From Neoluteolibacter marinus (lineage in GTDB: Bacteria; Verrucomicrobiota; Verrucomicrobiia; Verrucomicrobiales; Akkermansiaceae): DNA of 38,945 bases. Shown one piece after another: positions 6,721 through 16,061 of this stretch. Under the pieces are notes generated by a model. That model did no database searches. It was not told the DNA's origin and saw only the letters and a list, made by a program, of their open reading frames with translations. The position numbers and the translations under genes were made by a program. The stretch spans positions 1 through 38,945 of the forward strand of contig NZ_JACZFQ010000131.1 in assembly GCF_014904755.1 (NCBI RefSeq), in the 5' to 3' direction. The first letter of the stretch is position 1; every line of letters starts with the position of its first letter.

Positions 6721-9700
6721 ATGAAACAAACCCTGAAATCCATCCTGATCCTCGCCCTCGGCGGATCGACCGCCGGCGCCACCACCGTGGTGGCGGACTT
6801 CAACGACCTGGTGCCCGGCGACCTCAACGGCCAGTTCGGCGGCACCGGCTTCGGCACCGATGCCTGGACCAACAACTCCGCCGGCACCGTCGAGCCCTTC
6901 ATCGACGTGGTCGCCGGCGACCTGACCGCGCCTGCCGCGACGAACTACGCGCTGGTCCAGTCCGGGACACCGCAGAGCGCCCGCAACACCGACGGCACGA
7001 CCAGTCTCCAGACCCGCGTCCTCGACACCCCGCTGACCGGCGGGACCATCTGGTTCTCCTTCCTCCTCAACCAGGCATCCGCCAGCCCGAACAGCACTTC
7101 GGGCAGTCGCGGCGGCATCTGTTTCAACCAGGCCACCACCGGCGGGGATCCCGGCAACCCGCGGGTGATGGCACTCGGCTCCCAGCTTACCGCCTGGCTG
7201 ACGGGCAACAGCCAGATCACCATCAACAATGCCCTCACCGCGAACACCACCGCCCTGATCCTCGGCCGCATCCAGGTCAGCGACCCGGGCAACGAGACGC
7301 TGTCGCTGTGGGTGAACCCCGATGTGAATGCCCTCGGCGCACCGGCCGGAACGTTCGCCGGCGGCGACTGGGTCGGGGCCGGCGGCATCACCAGTGTCTC
7401 CGTCCAGAGCTACGGTGCCGGCAACGGTGGCATCGTCGATGCCGTCCGGATCAGCGACGACCCGGACGCTTACACGCAGGTGACCGGTTCGACCATTCCC
7501 GATCCGGTGCTGGCGGTGGACCCCGGCTCAACCGCCGCCGACTACGCCTTCGGCGCGGCCTACCCGGGCGGCACCACCCGCACCGTGACCTTCCGCAATG
7601 AGGGCCCGAACAACTCGCTGACCGTCCAGAACGTCACCCTCAGCGACGATGCCGGCGGCGTGTTCACCATCGACAACGTGATGCCGGCCGTCGGCAGCAC
7701 ACTGGCACCGGGCGAAACGATCAGCATCCGTCTCCTCGCGACCAGCGCGACCGGCGGCAACTTCACCGGCGAGCTGTCGATCGACACCAACCACGATACC
7801 CAGGACAAGCTGCTGCCGGTGACGGCAGCGGTGTTCGCCCCGGGTGCCAGGGTGAACCCGAACCCGACCTTCGACGGCGGCCTCGCCGGCTGGACCACCG
7901 CCGCCGCGGTGACGCCGGGCATCGCCCCCGCCTCCGCCCGGATGGCGCGCGTGCGCGGCAAGGGCGACAAGGGCCTGCCGCTCGACGAAACCGACTCCCT
8001 CGGGCAAGCCGCGGGCATCCCCGACGGCGCGGCCGATTGGGAACTCAGCTGCTTCTTCACGCCGATCCGCAGCGCCGATTTCGAAAGCTACACCGGCTCC
8101 GCCCCGGACGGTTCCTTCGGGGACCGGAGCTTCCAGCTGGCGATCTTCGAGGGCAACCATGCCCCTGCCGTCTCACTGGGCGACCCCGAGGCGATCAGCG
8201 CGCTGATCCAGCTCGCCTACTTCCCCGATGGCAACGGCAGCGATCCCGAGGGCTTTTACGGCTTCGACGGCGCGACCTGGGTGCACCTCGCCGGACTGCC
8301 GGCCATAGCAGGATCGATCGACACCAATGAGGACGGCCGCCTCGAAGCCGGCACCGACACCGTGAATGCGTATCGCCTGAACGTCCGGGGCAGCGGCTTC
8401 GGAAGTGGCTCCGCGAGCTACTCGGTCACGCTGTCCGGCGGCGAACTCGCGGCACCGGTCACGCAGTCGAGCCTCACCGGGTCCGCCGGCTCCCTGATCA
8501 CCTCCGCCGGCCCGGGCTCGTTCACCTTCACCAGCAGCGATGTCAGCCTCACCAGCAATCCCGACAGCGGCTTCTGCACGCCCTTCTGGGTCGACGACGT
8601 CGCCTTCCACGCCACCGCACTGCCGGAACCGTCGATGACAATCCTGGGCAACCTCGTGATTGAAGGATTCAACGAAGCGACACCAAGCGGCACCCTGGTC
8701 GTGCGCAACGACGGGTTCAGCCAGGATCTGAACCTCACCGCCGCCACTTTCGGCAGCCCGGCGCTGTCGCTGGCTTCGCCCGCCCTGCCCTTGGCGGTCA
8801 CCCCGGGAAGCACGGCGACGTTGGAAGTCCAGCTCGCCAGCGCCACCATCGCGCCGGACACGGCCTTGCTCTCCACCATGAGCCTCGCCAGCGACGACCC
8901 GTCGCAGCCGTCCACCCTGGTCCCGCTCACCGCGTCGTCCACCACCCCGGCCAACCTGATCCCCAACTGGAACTTCGAAACCCCGGGCACCGACAACATC
9001 GGTAATACCGACAACTTCGCCTTCTGGTCCGAGTTCGAACTGCGGACGCGCAACGTGCCGGGCATCCTCCCCGGCTCCGCCACCGCCGTCTACCTCGATG
9101 CCACCGGTGCCACCACCTTCACCCGGCAGACCCTGGCGAATCCGCCCGGCGACTTCGACTTCCAATGCGGCTTCGCCGTGCGGGCCACCGCTAACCGCGC
9201 CTTCAACCTGCTGCTCGCCGGGTCCGGCGGCGCGCAGATCAACCTGCGCTACGAAGGCAACGTCTGGTCGGCATTCAACGGCAGCGGCTGGCAAACACTG
9301 ATCGACCAGACCGCCGCGCCGCTCACCGCCAGCGTCGACTCGAACTTCGACGGTGATTTCCTCGACGCCGGCGAATCGCTCACCGCCTACCGGCTCCACC
9401 TCACCGGCAGCGGCTGGGGCACCGCGACCCCGACCTACCAGATCGAGATCCTGGATGCCGCCGGAGCGCCGGTCGCCGCCGGCGCAGGACCGTTCAGCCA
9501 CTTCCAAAACGGGCCGCCCACCCAGTCGGGTCTGGCCACGATCACCTTCACCAACCAGAGCGGCAACTGCCCCGGCTTCTGGGTCGATGACGTGCTGCTG
9601 GGTGCCGTGTCGGTGCCGGCCGACCTGCGGGTCACCGGTTTCACCGTGAACCACGCCACCGGCGAGGTCTCGATCACCTTCACCTCCGAAGCGGGCGTCA

Positions 9701-9855
9701 GCTATTCGATCACCGCCTCGGACGACCTGGGGCTCCTCGATGACTTCACGGAAGTCGCCACCGCCAGCGGCAACGCCGGCACCACCACGGCGACCTTCAC
9801 CGACCCGGTGGCCGTCGGCAAGGCCACGCGCTTCTACCGGGTCGAAACTCCCTGA
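6721..9855 (+). CDS. Giant secreted multi-domain protein with choice-of-anchor D-like repeats
   Basis: 1044 residues with a signal peptide (MKQTLKSILILALGGSTAGA). Domains in order: a beta-sandwich of the LamG/PEP-CTERM-associated kind (about 24-255); an ASH/choice-of-anchor D-like domain (about 262-378, with VTFRNEGPNNSLTVQNVTL and APGETISIRLLATS); a jelly-roll module (about 380-640, with NPTFDGGLAGW, SIDTNEDGRLEAG and FWVDDVAF); a second ASH-like domain (about 645-742); a second jelly-roll (about 745-965, with NWNFETPG, SVDSNFDGDFLDAGE and FWVDDVLLG); and a C-terminal beta domain ending in FTDPVAVGKATRFYRVETP, a typical terminal domain of verrucomicrobial exported proteins. There are no catalytic motifs; an adhesive or carbohydrate-binding surface role is inferred. 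The acidic DxNxDG loops suggest calcium. It faces the sigma/FecR operon. Confidence 0.85.
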   Translation: MKQTLKSILILALGGSTAGATTVVADFNDLVPGDLNGQFGGTGFGTDAWTNNSAGTVEPFIDVVAGDLTAPAATNYALVQSGTPQSARNTDGTTSLQTRVLDTPLTGGTIWFSFLLNQASASPNSTSGSRGGICFNQATTGGDPGNPRVMALGSQLTAWLTGNSQITINNALTANTTALILGRIQVSDPGNETLSLWVNPDVNALGAPAGTFAGGDWVGAGGITSVSVQSYGAGNGGIVDAVRISDDPDAYTQVTGSTIPDPVLAVDPGSTAADYAFGAAYPGGTTRTVTFRNEGPNNSLTVQNVTLSDDAGGVFTIDNVMPAVGSTLAPGETISIRLLATSATGGNFTGELSIDTNHDTQDKLLPVTAAVFAPGARVNPNPTFDGGLAGWTTAAAVTPGIAPASARMARVRGKGDKGLPLDETDSLGQAAGIPDGAADWELSCFFTPIRSADFESYTGSAPDGSFGDRSFQLAIFEGNHAPAVSLGDPEAISALIQLAYFPDGNGSDPEGFYGFDGATWVHLAGLPAIAGSIDTNEDGRLEAGTDTVNAYRLNVRGSGFGSGSASYSVTLSGGELAAPVTQSSLTGSAGSLITSAGPGSFTFTSSDVSLTSNPDSGFCTPFWVDDVAFHATALPEPSMTILGNLVIEGFNEATPSGTLVVRNDGFSQDLNLTAATFGSPALSLASPALPLAVTPGSTATLEVQLASATIAPDTALLSTMSLASDDPSQPSTLVPLTASSTTPANLIPNWNFETPGTDNIGNTDNFAFWSEFELRTRNVPGILPGSATAVYLDATGATTFTRQTLANPPGDFDFQCGFAVRATANRAFNLLLAGSGGAQINLRYEGNVWSAFNGSGWQTLIDQTAAPLTASVDSNFDGDFLDAGESLTAYRLHLTGSGWGTATPTYQIEILDAAGAPVAAGAGPFSHFQNGPPTQSGLATITFTNQSGNCPGFWVDDVLLGAVSVPADLRVTGFTVNHATGEVSITFTSEAGVSYSITASDDLGLLDDFTEVATASGNAGTTTATFTDPVAVGKATRFYRVETP

Positions 9856-9873
9856 TCCCGGCTCGCCCCTTCG

Positions 9874-9920
9874 TTCCTGCTTCCGGCCGCTCCCGGTTCA
9901 CCGCGCGCCGGGAGCAGGAA
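9874..9920. terminator. Strong hairpin between the two secreted-protein genes
   Basis: Arms 9874-9886 and 9908-9920 (TTCCTGCTTCCGG against CCGGGAGCAGGAA) pair over 13 bases with one wobble, about 20 bases after the upstream stop. The following sequence is CT-rich (GTCTTTCCTTC) rather than a clean T-run, so it could be a terminator or a processing element. Confidence 0.45.
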
Positions 9921-9960
9921 CCGTCGCCCGTCTTTCCTTCGGTCCGTTCCAGCCTTCGTC

Positions 9961-12900
9961 ATGCTCCGATACCTCTCGTACTTCACCCTGACCCTCCCCG
10001 CCGCGGCTGCCCTGACCAACGGCGGTTTCGAGGCCACGCCTTTCCTTTCCGCCTGGAATGCCACCGGGGTGGTCGCCACGTCCGGCCTCAACGGCTCGGC
10101 CAACGCGGCGCGGCTTCCCTACAACACCACGGCCAAGCTCGGGCAAGCCTTCGCGGCCACGCCGGACTTCACCTTCGACGCCTACCTGGCGGTCGCGGGA
10201 GTGACGACGGACCCGAGCTTTCACCTCGTCCTCGACGGCAACGGCGGGCCCGCGGTCGACTTGCAGGGTGCCCTCGGCAACCAGCTCCAGCTGCTCCACA
10301 ACGGCACGGTCACACCGCTTCAATCGATCGCGGATGGCAGCCCGTTCGGCTTCGGCACCAACCAGGTCATCCGCTTCCGCATCATCGGCCGGAATTTCGG
10401 CACCCCCGCGGCTAGTTACGACCTGGCCTGGTCGGAGCCCGGCTCCACCGCCCTGGTCCATGCCGCCACCGGCCTCACCAGCTTTGCATCGGCCGCCGCG
10501 GCAACCACCGGATCCGGCATCACGGGCGTCCGCTTCGATCGTCTCGGTGCCGCCGCCCACAGCTACTGGGTGGACGACATCTCGCTGACCGCAACTCCCG
10601 CCACGGCACCGGCCGCGGACTATACCCTGGTGCCGCCGCTTCCCGACAAGGTGGTCAACATCTCGGGCGTCTATCCCCACCTGGCGATGACCAACACCCA
10701 TGCCGAATGCGGCATCGGCGCGGTGGTCCCGTGGGCCGGCAAGCTCTGGGCCATCACCTATGGCCCGCACATCGCCAACGGCGGCACCGACAAGCTCTAC
10801 GAAATCGATCAGGACCTCAACCTGACCGTCCGCGCCGAATCGGTCGGCGGCACGCCCGCGAACCGCTTCATCCACGCCGCCACCAACCAGCTCAACATCG
10901 GCCCCTACTTCATCGACGCCGACCGCAACGTCCGCGTGCTGAAGACCGCCGGCACCAACAACGTCCTGCCCGGCCGTTTCACCGCCAGCGCCGCCCACCT
11001 GGACGATCCGAACCGGCTCTATCTCTTCACCATGGAAGACGGGCTCTACGACGTCGACGCCACCGACCTCAGCTACATCGTCCGCTACCCGGACGTCCAG
11101 GGCACCGGCGACGGCTTCCTTTCCGGCTACCACGGCAAGGGCGCCTACACCAGCCAGGGCCGGCTCGTCGTCGGCAACAATGGCGAGCCCAACCAAACGC
11201 TCCCTTCAGGCGTGCTTGCCACCTGGGACGGATCGCTCCGCGGTGCCGGCAATGCCAACCCGGACTACATGACGGCATGGAACGAGATCGAGCGCATCCA
11301 GACCTGCGAGGTCACCGGACCCGGCGGCATTCACGGCAATCCGGATCCCGCCACCGACCCGGTCTGGACCACCGGCTTCGACCCGAAATCGGTGGTCGTC
11401 CACACCCTGGAAAACCAGCAGTGGCACACCTGGCGGCTGCCGAAGGCTTCCTACACCCATGACGGCGCCCATGGCTGGCACACCGAGTGGCCGCGCATCC
11501 GCCAGCTCGACCCGGGCGATCCCGGAAGCCTCTACCTGATGCACATGCACGGCCAGTTCTTCGATTTCCCGAAGACCTTCTCCGCCGCCAACTTCGCCGG
11601 TCTGCGGCCGCTCTCCACCTACTACAAGATGCCGACCGACTACTGCTGGTTCGACGGCCGCATCGTGATGGGCCGGGACGACGCCTCGCAGTTCGACAAT
11701 GCCTTCGCCCTGAAAGACCAGTCGAACCTCTGGTTCGGTGACATGGAGACGCTCGAGCACGCCTGGGGACCACCCACCGGGCACGGCGCGCTCTGGCTGA
11801 ACCAGGCCGTCGGTGCCGGTGAAATCTCGGCCCCCTTCCTGATCGGCGGCTATCCGCAGGGCACCCTGCATTTGCGCAATCTCGGTGCCGCCGCGACGGA
11901 GGTCTCGATCGAGGTTTCCAACGGCACTCCCGAATGGAGTTTCGTCCGCAGCGTCACCCTCCCGGCCGGGGCCTACGTCCCCCATCCGGTCGGTGACCTC
12001 GCCGCGCCGTGGGTGCGGCTGGTGTCCTCCGCCGCGACGACCAACCTGACCGCCTTCTTCCACCTGTCGTCGCCCTATCCCCACACGACCCCGGCTTCCA
12101 TCGCCGGCGATGAATTCGCTGCGCTCGCCGACATCCGCGACACCCGCTCGGTCTCCGACGGGATCATCCGGGTGATGAACCATCCCCGGCTCGAGCTCGA
12201 GTTCGCTTCGTCGCGCCTGTCAGCAAGCGGCGTCGCATCGAGCCACGGCTACCATCGGATCGGCGGGCCGATGCTGCTGGCTGACGCCGCCGACAGCACC
12301 GCGGAAGCCGCACTCCGCGGCAACGCTGCCCTCGCCCAGGAGTTCGGGTCCGACGCGGCCTCCGCCTGGGTCACGGAAGGCGGCGTGAAATTCCGGCTGC
12401 CGAAAACCGATCCGCTCTACGATGCCCCCTTCGCCGCCGGCTGGGCCCGCGGCATCCGCGAGGCGGTCACCGAGCGCGAACTGCTCAACTGCCACGGCAC
12501 CTTCTACGAGGTCCCCCGCGACATCTCCGGCGGCATGCGCAAGATGCGGGCCCTCGTCACCCACGGCAAACGGATCACCGACTTCGCCTCCTGGCGCGGC
12601 CTGCTGGTTCTCACCGGCGTCCTCGACGACGCGCCGGCCTCCGACAAGCTGGTCAAGAACCCCGACGGCAGCGCCGCCCTCTGGCTGGGTGAAATCGACG
12701 ACCTCTGGCGCATGGGCGAAGCCCGCGGCAGCGGCGGACCGTGGCAAGACACCGTCGTCGCAGCCGGCATCCCGTCGGATCCCTACCTGATGTACGGTTA
12801 CGACCACAAGGAGCTCACCTTGACCGCGAGCGACGCGACCACCGTCACGGTGGAGGTCGACTTCCTCGCCGACGACAGCTGGTCGACCTACCAAACCTTC

Positions 12901-13413
12901 GACCTCGCCGCCGGTGAAACGGTCCATCACGTCTTTCCCACCGGTTTCCACGCCCACTGGGTCCGTGTGAAATCGAGTGCCGCCACCACCGCCACCGCGC
13001 GCTTCACCTACGGCCCCGCCGACCGCCGCGACGCCTTCCTCGACTGGGCCCGCGACCATGGACTGCCGACCGCCGCCGGCCGCCACGCCGTCATGGCCGC
13101 GAATCCCGATGGCGACCCCCTCGATAACCTGGCCGAATACCTCTTCGGCACCGATCCCGGCCACCCCGACGCCTGGCCGCTGGCCACCACCCGGAGCGGC
13201 GTCAGCGCCGTGCTGCGCGACCTCGACCCCGCCGACGGCATCCACTTCGATTTCACCACCTCCATCGATCTCGAGGACTGGACCGACGGCAGCGCCTCCG
13301 TCGCCGCGGATCCGGACCAAGCGGGCGTTCCCACCGAATTCACCCGCTACCGCTTCCCCTTCGATCCGGACCTCGATCCAAAACGGTTCGTTCGCATCGA
13401 GATCGGGCTTTGA
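9961..13413 (+). CDS. Giant secreted propeller-like protein
   Basis: 1150 residues; signal peptide MLRYLSYFTLTLPAAAA. The first ~210 residues form a jelly-roll module like those of the upstream gene (NGGFEATPFLSAW, then SYWVDDISLTA). A long beta-propeller-like core follows (about 222-620), with recurring blocks such as PHLAMTNTHAECGIGAVVPWAGKLW, KLYEIDQDLNLTVRAESVGGTPANRFIH and GYHGKGAYTSQGRLVVGNNGEPN. Further repeated beta domains come next, and the C-terminus has a calcium-loop segment (NPDGDPLDNLAEYLFGTDPGHPD) and a terminal beta domain. I remember similar proteins from Verrucomicrobiota and Planctomycetota, without known function. It is in the same direction as the previous gene, 105 bases apart with a hairpin between. 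Confidence 0.8.
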   Translation: MLRYLSYFTLTLPAAAALTNGGFEATPFLSAWNATGVVATSGLNGSANAARLPYNTTAKLGQAFAATPDFTFDAYLAVAGVTTDPSFHLVLDGNGGPAVDLQGALGNQLQLLHNGTVTPLQSIADGSPFGFGTNQVIRFRIIGRNFGTPAASYDLAWSEPGSTALVHAATGLTSFASAAAATTGSGITGVRFDRLGAAAHSYWVDDISLTATPATAPAADYTLVPPLPDKVVNISGVYPHLAMTNTHAECGIGAVVPWAGKLWAITYGPHIANGGTDKLYEIDQDLNLTVRAESVGGTPANRFIHAATNQLNIGPYFIDADRNVRVLKTAGTNNVLPGRFTASAAHLDDPNRLYLFTMEDGLYDVDATDLSYIVRYPDVQGTGDGFLSGYHGKGAYTSQGRLVVGNNGEPNQTLPSGVLATWDGSLRGAGNANPDYMTAWNEIERIQTCEVTGPGGIHGNPDPATDPVWTTGFDPKSVVVHTLENQQWHTWRLPKASYTHDGAHGWHTEWPRIRQLDPGDPGSLYLMHMHGQFFDFPKTFSAANFAGLRPLSTYYKMPTDYCWFDGRIVMGRDDASQFDNAFALKDQSNLWFGDMETLEHAWGPPTGHGALWLNQAVGAGEISAPFLIGGYPQGTLHLRNLGAAATEVSIEVSNGTPEWSFVRSVTLPAGAYVPHPVGDLAAPWVRLVSSAATTNLTAFFHLSSPYPHTTPASIAGDEFAALADIRDTRSVSDGIIRVMNHPRLELEFASSRLSASGVASSHGYHRIGGPMLLADAADSTAEAALRGNAALAQEFGSDAASAWVTEGGVKFRLPKTDPLYDAPFAAGWARGIREAVTERELLNCHGTFYEVPRDISGGMRKMRALVTHGKRITDFASWRGLLVLTGVLDDAPASDKLVKNPDGSAALWLGEIDDLWRMGEARGSGGPWQDTVVAAGIPSDPYLMYGYDHKELTLTASDATTVTVEVDFLADDSWSTYQTFDLAAGETVHHVFPTGFHAHWVRVKSSAATTATARFTYGPADRRDAFLDWARDHGLPTAAGRHAVMAANPDGDPLDNLAEYLFGTDPGHPDAWPLATTRSGVSAVLRDLDPADGIHFDFTTSIDLEDWTDGSASVAADPDQAGVPTEFTRYRFPFDPDLDPKRFVRIEIGL

Positions 13414-13423
13414 GACATCTAAC

Positions 13424-13475
13424 CTTTGGAGTGCGCCGGCAGAGGGAGCAAGCGACCGGCGACGGCGCTTTTTGA
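13424..13475 (+). repeat. REP-like unit, forward copy
   Basis: Begins CTTTGGAGTGCGCCGGCAGA and ends GGCGACGGCGCTTTTTGAG. An inverted, diverged copy lies at 13581-13622. The unit has internal dyad symmetry (GCGCCGGC against GACGGCGC), as extragenic palindromes do, and may help end transcription of the gene stopping at 13413. Confidence 0.65.
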
Positions 13476-13580
13476 GGGGGAGATGAAACCCTGACGCCGG
13501 AAACCACGCCTTGCGATCGGAGTATCGGAACCCGCACGATCGGGTGGGATGTCAGTAGAAAGCGGCATTGCCCGGTCCTT

Positions 13581-13622
13581 CGAAAGCGGTGTCGCCGCTG
13601 CGCTTTGCCACCGCACTCCAAA
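13581..13622 (-). repeat. REP-like unit, inverted copy
   Basis: Read on the minus strand it begins CTTTGGAGTGCGGTGGCAAA and ends GGCGACACCGCTTTCG, clearly related to the forward unit at 13424-13475. The two form a head-to-head pair about 100 bases apart. Confidence 0.65.
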
Positions 13623-13722
13623 GACGGGCCGCTTGACACCTACAACTCCCTCCGCTTTCCTCGCCGCCCTCACCTGACTCCACCAGTCATGCGCCTCCAT
13701 CGTAACCCTACCTGAGCGGGCA

Positions 13723-13749
13723 TTGCGGAACCCACATTCGGTTCCGCAA
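13723..13749. repeat. Perfect 10-bp inverted repeat
   Basis: TTGCGGAACC (13723-13732) and GGTTCCGCAA (13740-13749) pair perfectly around a 7-base loop, about 107 bases upstream of the next start codon. It may be an operator or a terminator stem without a T-tract. Confidence 0.5.
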
Positions 13750-13856
13750 GGGCGCTCGCGTCCACTCGCAGGCCGCCCCCTACCGGCGGCCGGGATAGGG
13801 AAACTCGAAACAAGCCGCGGAACCCGCGTGCCCCGGTGGCACGGCACCGCGCAACG

Positions 13857-14768
13857 ATGGAAATGCAACTTCACGAAGTGGAGGAGATCCGTGCCTGCCT
13901 GCCAACGGGCCGCACGCTCTTCACCTATGGCAAAGACTGGTACGCCGTCGAACTGCTCAAGCTCGCCCTCCGCGGCGAGACCGCGGTCACGGCGCTCAAG
14001 GCGTCGGCCTTCGGCCGGCTCTTCGACAAACAGCGGGTCCGCCAATGGTTCGGTGCCCTCGGCAAACCGTCGGTCACCCGCGCCGACCTCGACCTGCTGT
14101 GGCCGGACGAGACGGAGAACTACCGGCTCACCCTGGACAGCTTCGACGGCTGGACCCAGACCAGCCGCCGCGGCAAGCAGTCGTGGAACCTGGTGCTCCA
14201 GCTCAACCTCAACGGCGACGACGCCCGCCGGCTCGACAAGCACCTCGCCAACCGCGACCAGGACCCGTTCGAATGGACCTGCCACCCGATCCACCAGGGC
14301 CGCCACCGCACCCTGGCCTGGGCGCGGATCGATCTCGACTGGTCGACCGGCGAGGCGCTGATCGAGGAGATCCAGAACGACCGGCTGCGCGAGGTGAAGG
14401 ACCTGCTCGACTACGCGCGCCGCAAGCAGTTGACCCGGGTCCGCAGCTGCGGGGTCGTGTTGCCGACCGCCTTCCTGGTCGACTACTGGGAACGCCGCCT
14501 CCGCTTGTCCCGCACGATGTGGGACGAGGCGATGGTCTGCGCCGCCATCCGGCTGATCGCCGGCGAGCTCGGCTTGCGCCGCATCTGGTTCCACACCCCG
14601 GAGAGCGGTCAATTCTACAAGGACATCGGCGGCTCCGGTCCACCGCGTTCGATCTACACCGACCTGCCGCGGAAGTTCTGCTTCCAGCGGACGGCCGAGA
14701 TGCCGGCCTTCCTGCGCCGCCGTCACCGCAAGTCGAAGCCGATGGAGTTCCAGCTGCTGGAGTTATGA
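13857..14768 (+). CDS. Conserved-looking hypothetical protein
   Basis: 303 residues from the ATG at 13857; an in-frame ATG at 13836 would add seven residues. It is soluble, with no signal peptide or TM segment. The N-terminal part is helical (LHEVEEIRACLPTGRTLFTYGKDWYAVELLKLAL), and the body is rich in Arg and Trp. The C-terminal part holds CAAIRLIAGELGLRRIWFHTPESGQFYKDIGGSGPPRSIYTDLPRKFCFQ, and the end is basic (RRRHRKSK). No family recognised. The DIGGSGPPRSIYTDLP segment looks conserved enough to be a functional site. GC and codon use match its neighbours. It stands alone between REP-like sequences and the porin gene. Confidence 0.75.
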   Translation: MEMQLHEVEEIRACLPTGRTLFTYGKDWYAVELLKLALRGETAVTALKASAFGRLFDKQRVRQWFGALGKPSVTRADLDLLWPDETENYRLTLDSFDGWTQTSRRGKQSWNLVLQLNLNGDDARRLDKHLANRDQDPFEWTCHPIHQGRHRTLAWARIDLDWSTGEALIEEIQNDRLREVKDLLDYARRKQLTRVRSCGVVLPTAFLVDYWERRLRLSRTMWDEAMVCAAIRLIAGELGLRRIWFHTPESGQFYKDIGGSGPPRSIYTDLPRKFCFQRTAEMPAFLRRRHRKSKPMEFQLLEL

Positions 14769-14819
14769 TCGCTCAATCCCGGGATTGAAGTCGGCAGCCC
14801 TTTCGGCCAAGCTCACGGC

Positions 14820-16043
14820 ATGGTCGAAAGGGCATCGTTCCCGCTCATCTGGTTCGGTGTGGCGGCGGCACTGACGGCAGCGGTTTCCTCCGCGGCCAGT
14901 CCGGAGCCACCCGCGAACCTCGAGACGGACGACATAGATGCCAATGTCCGCCGCAACAACGCCGGCGGTCCGGAGGAGAACTTCGACTTCCTCGAGGAGT
15001 TTGCCACGGCCCGCGAGCGGTGGCGGGAGGCGCTCGGCCTCGAGTATGCCGTCACCTTCCACAGTGTCGTCGCGGCGGCGCTGCTCGGTGACGGTGTGCC
15101 CACGGCCGCGGGCGGTGACCTGACCCTCCAGGGCATCTGGAAACCCTGGCACCGGTGGATGAAGGAACCGACCGAACTGCGCTTCCGCCTGCGCAGCCGC
15201 CATGCCTTCGGCGATGTCGCGCCGTCCGCGCTCCGCTCCGAACTCGGCACCCTGTGGGGCGTCACCGACGGCTTCAGCGACAGTGGCTTCGAGATCCCCG
15301 ACTTCTATCTCCGCCACTTCTTTCCCGAACATGACCTCGAGTTCCGCTACGGCCAGATGACGATCGACTCGCAGTTCGACAAGCATGCGCTGCGCAGCTC
15401 CAAGCAGGCCTTCCTCAACCAGGCCTTCTCGGCGGATCCCGCCGTCGCCTTCCCGCGCTTCGGCGCCGGTTTCACGATCGCGAAGTCCTTCGAGAGCGGT
15501 CTCGAAGTGACCCTCGGCGCCTCGACCGTCCAGGGCACCCAATCGGGCGACCAGGTCGACTTCGACGTCAGTTCGGGGGACCTCTTCCAGGCCCTCCAGT
15601 TCGGCTACGATTTTTCCTGCCGTGACGACCGTACGTCGCGGCTCCAGCTGTTGCTCTGGCGAAGCGACGCCGTCGACTCGGCGGGCACCCCGGAAGGCGA
15701 AGGCGCCTCGCTTACCTTCGAGCAGGAACTCGACGGCCGCGACTTGCGCGGCTTCGCCCGCCTCGCCTGGTCAACCGGCGGCGCCGCCCCGGTCGAAACC
15801 CTGCTCTCGGGCGGGCTCGCCTGGAGCTGCCAGGAGAACGACCTGTTCGGCATCGCCGCCGGCATCGGCCGCGGTTCGGGACCCGGCAGCCCGGTTCAGA
15901 TCGCCCTCGAGTCCTTTTACCGCTGGCAACCCGAGGACGGCATCCGCATCACGCCCGACGTCCAGCTCATCCTCGGTGATGACTTCAACGGCGGCCCCGG
16001 CATCCGCCTGATCGCCGGCATCCGTGCAGGCATCGAGTTCTAA
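14820..16043 (+). CDS. OprB-like carbohydrate porin
   Basis: 407 residues with a signal peptide (to about residue 25, ending AAVSSAAS). The body alternates as in an outer-membrane barrel, with many aromatic-ended strands. The C-terminal block ESFYRWQPEDGIRITPDVQLILG matches the characteristic end of the OprB family, and the last residue is Phe (GIEF), as barrel-assembly signals prefer. The middle segment LRSSKQAFLNQAFSADPAVAFPRFGAGFT also fits OprB. The expected role is diffusion of sugars across the outer membrane. It converges with the GH99-like gene with 18 bases between. Confidence 0.8.
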   Translation: MVERASFPLIWFGVAAALTAAVSSAASPEPPANLETDDIDANVRRNNAGGPEENFDFLEEFATARERWREALGLEYAVTFHSVVAAALLGDGVPTAAGGDLTLQGIWKPWHRWMKEPTELRFRLRSRHAFGDVAPSALRSELGTLWGVTDGFSDSGFEIPDFYLRHFFPEHDLEFRYGQMTIDSQFDKHALRSSKQAFLNQAFSADPAVAFPRFGAGFTIAKSFESGLEVTLGASTVQGTQSGDQVDFDVSSGDLFQALQFGYDFSCRDDRTSRLQLLLWRSDAVDSAGTPEGEGASLTFEQELDGRDLRGFARLAWSTGGAAPVETLLSGGLAWSCQENDLFGIAAGIGRGSGPGSPVQIALESFYRWQPEDGIRITPDVQLILGDDFNGGPGIRLIAGIRAGIEF

Positions 16044-16061
16044 CCGATCACGCCCCGGCCC

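Larger units (their letters stand above)
13414..13856. other. Non-coding gap with two REP-like units and a palindrome
   Basis: 440 bases without a supported gene. It contains a pair of inverted REP-like sequences and a perfect palindrome, each listed separately, and marks the border between the secreted-protein pair and the gene at 13857. Confidence 0.6.
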
